6,341 nt of DNA from Elusimicrobiota bacterium (GTDB taxonomy: Bacteria > Elusimicrobiota > Elusimicrobia > JACQJN01). Shown here piece after piece: positions 1-5,311 of the stretch. A model generated the notes under the pieces. The model ran no database searches. It was not told where the DNA came from and was given only the letters and a program-made list of their open reading frames with translations. The position numbers were made by a program, and so were the translations under genes. Position 1 is the stretch's first letter. Each line of letters begins with the position of its first letter. The stretch lies in contig JACQJN010000160.1 in NCBI GenBank assembly GCA_016205085.1, forward strand, positions 1 to 6,341. Reading direction: 5' to 3'.

Positions 1-921
1 GGAATAAAAGAATCCTCACGATATATCTGGAAAATAGCCCGGAGAGATCCCAACCTCAATAAGCTCCGCGTGAAGAGATTTCTGCCAAAAGTAAATGCGG
101 AATACCTGGCCCTTTGGAAGGACAGGGCCGCCACAAATCCGGAAATGGCCAATGGTATCAATACCGAAGAGGCTTTGGCTCTCCTCTCACAGCTAAAAGG
201 CGTGCAAAAATCGGAGGAGGGTGGGGTCCATGTCATCAACGGCACCTACTTTAAGGATTTACACGGTGGCCAGGAAGCCGTTATCAAAAAGGCATTCCAT
301 AGATCCGCCATGGGAGAGTCTCGTGTTTATCACGTCACCAACGACATCCGCTTTGAAGTTTTGGCCTTCCATCTAGATCGGTTTTTGGGAACGAATTTGG
401 TGCCACCCGTTGTCCGCCTAAACCAGGACACCATCGCCCAGTTAAAAATTTCTGCGTCGCCCATCACCATGAAGAAAGCAGCAAGGAATCCAGCCAATCT
501 CATGGACCTTTCTCATTTGAAAATTCTGGACATTCTACTGGGGAATGTGGATCGGGAAATGCCAGGCAATCTTCTCAGTACGGAAAGAGGAAAATTAGTG
601 GGCATTGATTTCGACCTGTGCTACCCCAGCCCATGGGCTGTCCCTGAAGCCGTGGAGCACCATCTGCAAATAGAAAACGTGCTGCTGGAACCGGATCGCA
701 AAGTGGGAAAATATGGGGCTACGCCAGGGATTTTTTCTAGGCAAGTTCTAAACCGCCTGCGCATCTTGGACCGGGAAAAGATACTGGGATTGGCTCAGGA
801 AGGAGAAATTGAGCTCAAGGAAAAGGAAATAGAAAGCCTTCTTCTCTATCGCCAACTCATCTTACAAAGAGTAGAAGAGTGGAAAAAGCAGTACGGAACT
901 GAATTCATAGAAATCGATTAA
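1..921 (+). CDS. Kinase-like (HipA / PI3-4-kinase superfamily) protein, 5' end outside window
   Basis: The reading frame is open from base 1. The first possible start, a GTG at 70, has no Shine-Dalgarno sequence, and the residues before it look like ordinary protein, so the gene probably begins upstream. Numbering from that GTG (283 aa), the protein shows a glycine-containing strand followed by VIKK (Lys73/74), a candidate nucleotide-binding lysine; EVLAFHLDRFLG with VPP (about 96-113); the catalytic-loop-like pattern D154-ILLGN-V-D161-R162-4-N167; and GIDFD (Asp180, Asp182), which resembles the metal-binding Asp of DFG. This order matches the atypical kinase fold shared by HipA, PI3/4-kinases and actin-fragmin kinase. 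The C-terminal 60 residues are charged and helical. No signal peptide or membrane segment is seen. The substrate cannot be read from the sequence, and it could be a protein, a lipid or a small molecule. No HipB-like regulator is visible, so a toxin role is not supported. Confident as a gene, moderate on family. Confidence 0.6.
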   Translation, partial: GIKESSRYIWKIARRDPNLNKLRVKRFLPKVNAEYLALWKDRAATNPEMANGINTEEALALLSQLKGVQKSEEGGVHVINGTYFKDLHGGQEAVIKKAFHRSAMGESRVYHVTNDIRFEVLAFHLDRFLGTNLVPPVVRLNQDTIAQLKISASPITMKKAARNPANLMDLSHLKILDILLGNVDREMPGNLLSTERGKLVGIDFDLCYPSPWAVPEAVEHHLQIENVLLEPDRKVGKYGATPGIFSRQVLNRLRILDREKILGLAQEGEIELKEKEIESLLLYRQLILQRVEEWKKQYGTEFIEID

Positions 922-929
922 AAAAGAAG

Positions 930-976
930 AGAGGCACAAAAGCTGTCCTCCTTTAATTCGGAGCTTTTGTGCCTCT
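930..976. terminator. Bidirectional intrinsic terminator between convergent genes
   Basis: A perfect 15-bp inverted repeat (AGAGGCACAAAAGCT at 930-944, its complement at 962-976) encloses a 17-base loop. It lies 8 bases after the stop of the plus-strand gene. Read on the minus strand, the hairpin is followed by CTTCTTTTTTAATC, a good U-tract for transcripts coming from the minus-strand genes. Read on the plus strand, it is followed by the weaker ATTTCT, with another T-rich stretch near 997-1007. It therefore probably ends transcription from both directions. Confidence 0.8.
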
Positions 977-1034
977 ATTTCTAAGTATTGCCCAAGTTTT
1001 TTATTTTGTCAAGACCCAAAAAGGTCCTAGGGAC

Positions 1035-1343
1035 TCAATCTAAGTCGAACGGCCGTTCCGGAGGGGTTATGTCGCCTTCTTTCCGGATTCTCTCTTTCTC
1101 TTTTTCAAACTGCTCCCGCAGCTTCCTTTTTCTCTCTTCTTCCGATTCTTTGGCGGTTGAAAAATACTTCTCTCTACTTTCCTTATCCTTCTGGAGTTTC
1201 TGCATCGCCGCCTTCAATTTATCTCCACCGGGAGCCACACCCAATGAAGAAGGAGGCCATTTTTGAAGGACTTTGCCCGACTCCCTGTCAATTTCCACAG
1301 ACCCATGACAAAAAGGACACTCCACAATATGTCCACTAGCCAT
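1035..1343 (-). CDS. Small CPFC-motif protein with charged coiled coil, function unknown
   Basis: This encodes a 102-residue soluble protein of unknown function. A single zinc-knuckle-like C9-P-F-C12 pair sits near the N terminus, followed by a short strand-rich stretch (GSVEIDRESGKVL) and a Trp. Residues about 42-90 are almost entirely Lys, Glu, Arg and Gln with spaced hydrophobics, as in a long helix or coiled coil. The tail is proline-rich (TPPERPFDLD). Only half of a usual four-Cys zinc ribbon is present, so metal binding would need dimerisation or other ligands (His5, His13). The ATG start is supported by a strong AGGAGGT at 1351-1357, 7 bases upstream. It is the last minus-strand gene before the terminator at 930-976 and lies 155 bases after chrA, so it may be separately expressed. 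It resembles small conserved hypothetical proteins I have seen, but I cannot name a family. Confidence 0.7.
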   Translation of the reverse strand: MASGHIVECPFCHGSVEIDRESGKVLQKWPPSSLGVAPGGDKLKAAMQKLQKDKESREKYFSTAKESEEERKRKLREQFEKEKERIRKEGDITPPERPFDLD

Positions 1344-1350
1344 AAACCTT

Positions 1351-1357
1351 ACCTCCT
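1351..1357 (-). promoter_or_regulatory. Strong ribosome binding site of the CPFC protein gene
   Basis: On the minus strand the sequence is AGGAGGT, followed by 7 bases and then ATG. It is the best Shine-Dalgarno match in the window and fixes the start at 1343. Confidence 0.85.
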
Positions 1358-1380
1358 AGAGCAGAATGTGTTCTGGCAGA

Positions 1381-1484
1381 AGGGGCTTGCCCAGGGATTT
1401 GCCCGTAAGCCCCTGTAGCGGAGAGAGGGAGGACCACGGGAGGGTCCTCAAAAAGGGTCAGGGGCCAAGGGTAAACCCTGGGCA
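1381..1484 (-). other. Hairpin-rich spacer between chrA and the CPFC gene
   Basis: This spacer holds several short inverted repeats. AGGGGCTTGC at 1381-1390 pairs with 1405-1414 (one G-T pair). GAGGACC at 1429-1435 pairs perfectly with GGTCCTC at 1443-1449 around a 7-base loop. TGGGC-A-GCCCA and an AGGGT/ACCCT repeat lie closer to the chrA stop. On the minus strand a TTTTT run follows the AGGGT/ACCCT repeat near 1450-1455, so a weak terminator after chrA is possible. No convincing gene or -35/-10 pair was found here. Confidence 0.4.
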
Positions 1485-1498
1485 GCCCATCATCCACT

Positions 1499-2623
1499 TC
1501 ACCAATAATGAACCGTCACCCCACACGCCCCCGCCAAGACAAAAATAAGCGTCGTATCCAAAAATGGCAATAGAAAGAAGCATAAAAGAGCCACTCCCAC
1601 AGAGCTCCAACTCACCAATGCCTCCTGGATCAACCCGCTCGCGGCCGCCAGGACCGCCCCCACCGTAACCACCTCTATCCCTCTGAAAAACGCCCGGGCG
1701 GAAGCATTGGCACGGATGCGTTCAAAATAGGGAACCAGGGACAGAAGAATCACAAAACAAGGCAGGAACATACCCAGAGTGGAAACGAAAGCCCCCAGCA
1801 ATCCCGCCGCTTTATAGCCCACAAATGCGGAGGTGATGCTAAGAGGACCGGGGGTTGCCTTTCCCAATCCAAATCCCACCAAAAACTCATCCGCCGTCAG
1901 CCAATGGAGCTTGTCTACAAAATCCTGGGCCATGAAGGGAACAATGACATACCCTCCTCCGAACACCATGGACCCTATTTTAACCATCTTTGCGAACAAA
2001 ACCCCCAGTTTGGCCCAAGGAATGGAGAAAGAGGACACAGGGAAAGGCGATATCAATAGGTAGAGCGGAAAAACAGACCACAGAGCCGGCTGATTCATTT
2101 TCTCGAATACCATCCCAAGAACCCCACCCAAAAATAACGCCGGAAGCACGGGCATTTTAAAGTAGTAGCAGAATATAAATCCTAAACAGAACAAAATCAG
2201 ATGCCCGGGACGGACAACGCTGCTTCGGGCCATGCGGTAAGCCGCATCCACCAGAATAGCCACCACCGCAGGGCTTATCCCACTGAAAAACGCGGCGATG
2301 GAAGGAACGATCCCATAGCCGTAGTAGATAAAACTCAGCAAAACCATCATAAAAAAGGAAGGATATATATAGCAGACGCCAGCCAGGATGCCTCCCCCAA
2401 TCCCACCCCTCATATAGCCGCAATAGATGGCCATCTCAGTTGCGGTAGGACCAGGAATAGCCTCCATGAGTCCAAGAGAACCCGCAAACCATGAGGAACT
2501 GACCCAGTTTCTCTTTTGAGCCACCTCCTTCTCGATATATCCTACGGCAAAAGGTCCACCGAAAGCGGTGGCTCCAAGTTTGCTAAATAAAAAGAATATC
2601 TCCCAAAAACGCGAGGAGGTCAA
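1499..2623 (-). CDS. chrA: Chromate transporter, ChrA (CHR) family, two-domain form
   Basis: This encodes an inner-membrane protein of about 374 residues of the long-chain CHR family. Characterised members export chromate, probably by proton-coupled antiport, and protect against chromate. The two homologous halves are both visible. The first has LGATAFGGPFAVGYIE and, further on, EAIPGPTATEMAIYCGY. The second has the counterparts FGGGYVIVPFMAQDFV and ATPGPLSITSAFVGYKAAG. Most of the rest is hydrophobic membrane helices. There is no ATG near the N terminus. I prefer the TTG at 2623-2621: it overlaps the queE stop as TTGA and has GGA 7 bases upstream. An in-frame TTG at 2635 is the alternative and would add four residues. 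The overlap with queE implies translational coupling. No chrB or chrF regulator is seen, and substrates other than chromate are possible. Confidence 0.9.
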   Translation of the reverse strand: MTSSRFWEIFFLFSKLGATAFGGPFAVGYIEKEVAQKRNWVSSSWFAGSLGLMEAIPGPTATEMAIYCGYMRGGIGGGILAGVCYIYPSFFMMVLLSFIYYGYGIVPSIAAFFSGISPAVVAILVDAAYRMARSSVVRPGHLILFCLGFIFCYYFKMPVLPALFLGGVLGMVFEKMNQPALWSVFPLYLLISPFPVSSFSIPWAKLGVLFAKMVKIGSMVFGGGYVIVPFMAQDFVDKLHWLTADEFLVGFGLGKATPGPLSITSAFVGYKAAGLLGAFVSTLGMFLPCFVILLSLVPYFERIRANASARAFFRGIEVVTVGAVLAAASGLIQEALVSWSSVGVALLCFFLLPFLDTTLIFVLAGACGVTVHYW

Positions 2624-3345
2624 GACAAATTCCAAACAGGGTGCTGCTGGGGGATGACTTTGACTTTCCTTAAGAATCGGGAGGCCTTACGTGCAATCTC
2701 CCACACCAGCAGATCCGACATGGGTTGGACGCGTTCGGCAGGGTTGAGAGTGGAGGAAACAGGGGTGGCCGGCTGAAGAACCAGGGGAATCTCTTCTGAA
2801 ACAGATTGGATCATCGCCACAGCCCTTTCCACCTCTTCCGGTTTGGAGGTTTGAGTCAACACAATCTTAATGAAAGTCTTCTCGGGAGCCACCGCCAGAA
2901 ATTCCCGGTGTTTCTCCCACAAATCCAAGCGCACAGAAGAAGGAATTTTTATGTCCGCCGCTATCACATGCAGATGATGTTTTAGTTTCTCCAGCGCGGC
3001 GGGAAGAGTTCCATTGGTCTCCAAATAGGCGCGCAATCCCTGTTGGTGTATCCAAGGAATCAACTCTTCCAAAAACTCCACATGCAAAAGGGGTTCTCCC
3101 CCGGTCAGAGAAACAGATCGGTGAAAACGTTGAAGATGGAGCTTTAAAATGGCCGAACGAACTTCTTCCTGGGTCATTCTTTTCCCAGAAGCAAGAGGGA
3201 TCGTTTCCGGCTCATCACAGTAATCACATTTAAGATTGCACCCCCCAAATCTCAAGAAAATCTGCCTCTCTCCCAAATACAATCCTTCTCCCTGAAGTGA
3301 GGAGAATATTTCAACTACATGCGCCGAGTCTTTAGAAAATTTCAT
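2620..3345 (-). CDS. queE: 7-carboxy-7-deazaguanine synthase (radical SAM)
   Basis: This 241-residue cytoplasmic radical SAM enzyme converts 6-carboxy-5,6,7,8-tetrahydropterin to 7-carboxy-7-deazaguanine, the step before QueC in making preQ0 for queuosine. The N terminus has the family's IFSSLQGEG substrate-site motif at 13-21. The [4Fe-4S]/SAM motif CNLKCDYC follows, with Cys36, Cys40 and Cys43 (C-x3-C-x2-C), then the SAM-binding TGGEP at 81-85 and YLETNGT near 106-112. Length is normal for QueE. The ATG overlaps the QueC stop by one base (TGATG) and has GGAG 8 bases upstream at 3354-3357, so it is translated right after the Nudix-QueC gene. Assignment is very secure, and the adjacent QueC supports it. 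Confidence 0.97.
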   Translation of the reverse strand: MKFSKDSAHVVEIFSSLQGEGLYLGERQIFLRFGGCNLKCDYCDEPETIPLASGKRMTQEEVRSAILKLHLQRFHRSVSLTGGEPLLHVEFLEELIPWIHQQGLRAYLETNGTLPAALEKLKHHLHVIAADIKIPSSVRLDLWEKHREFLAVAPEKTFIKIVLTQTSKPEEVERAVAMIQSVSEEIPLVLQPATPVSSTLNPAERVQPMSDLLVWEIARKASRFLRKVKVIPQQHPVWNLS

Positions 3346-4496
3346 CAGACCATCTCCAGAGCAGGATCGGAGACACCGGCCTCTTCAAATCCTTTCGCCC
3401 TAAGTTTGCAGGAGTCGCACTTCCCACAAGGTCTTTCTCCTCCCGCATAACAAGACCAGGTAAGCTCCAAAGGAACCCTCAGTTCTGTTGCCAAGCGGAC
3501 GATCTGGGCCTTGGTCATTTTAATTAATGGGGTCAGAATGGCGATCCGCACACCCTCCACCCCGGATTTGGTCCCGAATTTCGCGGCTTCCTCATAGGCA
3601 CGGTAAAACTCCGGCCGGCAGTCGGGGTATCCGGAATAATCCAGAATATTCGCCCCGATGACAATGCTGTCCCCCCCTGTCGAATCGGCGAGTGAAACAG
3701 CCAAGGAAAGAAAGAGGGTGTTCCTTCCGGGAACATAGGTGGAGGGGATTCCGTCCTTGCCTATTTTTTCCAATGGATTGTCCGGAAGACTTTTATGAGA
3801 ATCCACCAAAGTGCTGTCCTTGAACCAAGCCAGATCGAGAGAAACTTCCTCAAACGGAACACCCGCTTTTTCCGCCACCTGCCGCGCGGACTCCAATTCC
3901 CTAAAATGCCTCTGGCCATACCGAACCGAAAGGGCGCGGCAGGAAAAGCCCTTAGACATCGCCCAATAAAGAGCGGTGGCAGAATCCAGTCCTCCCGAAA
4001 GCAAAACCACCGTCTTTTTCAGTTCTAAGTCCTGAGTCCTAAGTCCTAAGTCATTGACCTCGGACAATTCCTGGATGGCGAGGGCGGCGGACTCACGAAC
4101 CTCCTCCTCGATTTCGGCACTTTGGAGATCCCTCACAGAAAACCACTTCATCTGTTCATGCTCAGAATGCGCCAAACGCGGTTCCCCGGAAACAGCCTGG
4201 CAGAAATAGATCAAATCGATATGCTCGTGGTCTCCCACATTTTCCAACTGAAGATGTCGAGGCCGATAGAGATAGTGTACCCGGCCATTAGAAGGATCGT
4301 GGCCCCTTTTCTCCGCTACGATTTTGACGGCGAGCCCCGTCTCTTCCTGTATTTCCCGTAGCAACGCTTCTTCCGGATCCTCCCCGGAATCAATATGCCC
4401 ACCAGGAGGTAACCACATCCGAAGCTTCTTGTGAAAAAGAAGCAGAGTTTTTCCCTCCCTCACCACATAACCCGTGGCTACGAAGTGTTTTTTCAA
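3345..4496 (-). CDS. queC: Nudix hydrolase fused to QueC (7-cyano-7-deazaguanine synthase)
   Basis: This is one frame of about 383 residues (numbered from the TTG at 4496) with two complete domains. Residues about 1-140 are a Nudix hydrolase. The Nudix box is intact: Gly33, Glu39, Arg47-Glu48, Glu51-Glu52, Gly54, matching G-x5-E-x7-REU-x-EE-x-G. Its substrate is unknown. Residues about 159-383 are full-length QueC, the ATP- and ammonia-using enzyme that converts 7-carboxy-7-deazaguanine to preQ0. It has the PP-loop SGGLDS at 167-172 and the zinc site Cys349, Cys357, Cys360, Cys363. The linker is encoded by a tandem heptamer (4025-4052). I prefer the TTG at 4496 because it forms TTGA with the hicA stop and gives the family-like start (M)KKHFVATGYVV. 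The TTG at 4523 would add nine unsupported residues. The domains are sure; whether they stay one polypeptide in the cell is less so. Confidence 0.9.
   Translation of the reverse strand: MKKHFVATGYVVREGKTLLLFHKKLRMWLPPGGHIDSGEDPEEALLREIQEETGLAVKIVAEKRGHDPSNGRVHYLYRPRHLQLENVGDHEHIDLIYFCQAVSGEPRLAHSEHEQMKWFSVRDLQSAEIEEEVRESAALAIQELSEVNDLGLRTQDLELKKTVVLLSGGLDSATALYWAMSKGFSCRALSVRYGQRHFRELESARQVAEKAGVPFEEVSLDLAWFKDSTLVDSHKSLPDNPLEKIGKDGIPSTYVPGRNTLFLSLAVSLADSTGGDSIVIGANILDYSGYPDCRPEFYRAYEEAAKFGTKSGVEGVRIAILTPLIKMTKAQIVRLATELRVPLELTWSCYAGGERPCGKCDSCKLRAKGFEEAGVSDPALEMV
3354..3357 (-). promoter_or_regulatory. Ribosome binding site of queE
   Basis: GGAG on the minus strand, 8 bases before the queE ATG and inside the end of the queC coding region. 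It supports translational coupling across the one-base overlap. Confidence 0.8.
4025..4052 (-). repeat. Tandem heptamer (GACTTAG)4 at the Nudix-QueC junction
   Basis: Four head-to-tail copies on the minus strand read GACTTAG, GACTTAG, GACTCAG, GACTTAG, followed by a degenerate AACTGAA. Seven is not a multiple of three, so each copy is read in a different frame. TAG falls in the +1 frame in copies 1 and 4 and in +2 in copy 2. It would fall in the coding frame in copy 3, but that copy carries CAG (4034-4032, Gln155). The array encodes the linker DLGLRTQDLE. Confidence 0.9.
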
Positions 4497-4678
4497 GGTT
4501 CTGGAATTCCCAACTTCCGGCAAATTTTTTTTACCGTAAAGTCGGCAATTTCCATGTGTCGCGTTACGGGTATTTCTTGTTGGGTCGCTGGATTTTGATA
4601 GATAGAATACTTTCCACCCTCCCGCACCAAGATACAGCCGCTGTCAGTCAAATGCCGAACGAAGTCACGCCTTTTCAC
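4493..4678 (-). CDS. HicA-like (YcfA family) protein, probably inactive, no HicB partner
   Basis: This is a 61-residue protein of the HicA mRNA-interferase fold (double-stranded-RNA-binding-like). It shows the family pattern: KRRDFVRHLTDSGC (2-15), REGG-x2-SIYQNP (19-30), then RH-x-EI and KKICRKLGIPEP at the end. HicA toxins cut mRNA using a His in the GG-x-HS-x-Y segment. Here that position is Tyr24 (codon TAT, 4609-4607), one transition from CAT, so ribonuclease activity is doubtful. The GTG at 4678 is chosen because GGAGG lies 5 bases upstream and the HicA fold begins there; an in-frame TTG at 4699 has no such support. The gene overlaps the ridA end by 14 bases and the Nudix-QueC start by 4. 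No HicB antitoxin lies on either side. Family likely, function uncertain. Confidence 0.65.
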   Translation of the reverse strand: MKRRDFVRHLTDSGCILVREGGKYSIYQNPATQQEIPVTRHMEIADFTVKKICRKLGIPEP

Positions 4679-5063
4679 ACACGCCTCCACCCTTAGCAAT
4701 CACATCTATTTCTATATCCACTCCTCTGGGAAGATCCGATACTTCCACTGTCGAACGAGCCGGAAACGGTTCTCTAAAAAAGGAGGCATACGCCTCATTC
4801 ATCTCCTGAAATTGGGAAATGTGCTTGAGATAGACCGTAGTCTTGAGAACATGCTCAAAGCCCAGGCGGCCCGATTTTAAAATCTCTCCTATATTTCTCA
4901 ACACGCGCTCCGTTTGAGATTTTAGGCTTCCCGGAACCACTTTCCCGCTCAAGGGATCAAGAGGGATTTGACCGGAGATAAAAAACCATTCCCCCTCCCT
5001 CACCGCCTGGGAATAAGGTCCTATGGCTTTGGGCGCATCAGGCGTCTCGATTTTTGTCTTCAT
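4665..5063 (-). CDS. ridA: RidA family 2-iminobutanoate/2-iminopropanoate deaminase
   Basis: This is a 132-residue protein of the RidA/YjgF/YER057c/UK114 family. Family members form cytoplasmic trimers that hydrolyse reactive enamine/imine intermediates released by pyridoxal-phosphate enzymes such as threonine dehydratase. Signature parts are present: AIGPYSQA (Tyr17), FFISGQIPLDP (Ser30), EMNEAYASFF (Asn89), PARSTVEVSDLPRGVDIEIDVIA with Arg103 and Glu118. Arg103 corresponds to the carboxylate-binding Arg of Escherichia coli RidA. Length is normal, but the last eight residues (GGGVCEKA) are atypical because this DNA also holds the hicA ribosome binding site and start. The ATG at 5063 has only a weak GGCGG 8 bases upstream. 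It is the first gene of the tight operon running to chrA. Assignment is secure to family; exact imine substrate is inferred. Confidence 0.95.
   Translation of the reverse strand: MKTKIETPDAPKAIGPYSQAVREGEWFFISGQIPLDPLSGKVVPGSLKSQTERVLRNIGEILKSGRLGFEHVLKTTVYLKHISQFQEMNEAYASFFREPFPARSTVEVSDLPRGVDIEIDVIAKGGGVCEKA
4684..4691 (-). promoter_or_regulatory. Ribosome binding site of the hicA-like gene, inside ridA
   Basis: GGTGGAGG on the minus strand lies 5 bases before the GTG at 4678. It is embedded in the last codons of ridA and gives RidA its unusual GGGVCEKA tail. It decides the hicA start. Confidence 0.8.
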
Positions 5064-5311
5064 TTAGTGTGCCGCCATCATTACCCCTGGCAAAAAAATG
5101 AAACACGGTGTATACTACCCTTGACCCAATGATGTGGATGTTAGTTCAGGCGATAACCCATGATGGATCTTACATTCTTGATCGAGGGTGGAAGGATTCA
5201 GATCCTTGTGCCATGGAACAGCGTATGGCACGCCGAGGATCCTCATCCGAGGGTACGCTTGGGCCGGGAAGTCCCTGACTCCCCCTCTGTTTGGATCGTC
5301 GTCAACAAGGG
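5064..5311. other. 248-base gap upstream of ridA with possible RNA hairpins, no confident gene
   Basis: The gap should contain the promoter of the ridA-chrA operon, but no good -35/-10 pair is seen. The nearest candidate is TATACA on the minus strand (5114-5109), without a matching -35. Between 5192 and 5259 there are consecutive inverted repeats: AAGGAT-TCAG-ATCCTT (5192-5207), GTGCCAT-10 bases-ATGGCAC (5208-5231) and the palindrome GAGGATCCTC (5235-5244). CGAGGGT occurs twice (5183, 5249). Open frames on both strands lack ribosome binding sites and recognisable protein content. No tRNA or known preQ1 riboswitch pattern was found. Confidence 0.4.

Noticed and set aside
1..921. HipA toxin of a HipBA system
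   Set aside because: Kinase-like motifs are present, but no HipB-like gene is seen and the overall sequence is not clearly HipA; only the superfamily is claimed.
988..1266. Plus-strand frame opposite the CPFC gene
   Set aside because: It is an antisense shadow: the minus-strand gene has a strong ribosome binding site and sensible composition, while this one is Ser/Phe-rich from reading a Lys/Glu-rich gene backwards.
4025..4052. CRISPR-like or insertion-site repeat
   Set aside because: Units are only 7 bases, contiguous and without spacers; no flanking duplication or transposase is present.
3345..4523. Longer Nudix-QueC frame starting at TTG 4523
   Set aside because: The nine extra residues lie inside hicA and do not fit the Nudix family start, whereas TTG 4496 gives KKHFVATGYVV and a TTGA overlap.
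4493..4699. Longer hicA frame starting at TTG 4699
   Set aside because: The GTG at 4678 has GGAGG 5 bases upstream and begins where the HicA fold begins.
5129..5278. 49-codon plus-strand frame beginning with two ATGs in the same gap, with a TATACT just upstream
   Set aside because: No Shine-Dalgarno sequence, only a poor -35 match (CTGGCA, 18-base spacing), and no recognisable protein content.
5064..5311. preQ1 riboswitch or tRNA gene upstream of the queuosine operon
   Set aside because: No preQ1-type C-rich hairpin loop with A-rich tail near ridA, and no T-arm or cloverleaf pairing could be built.
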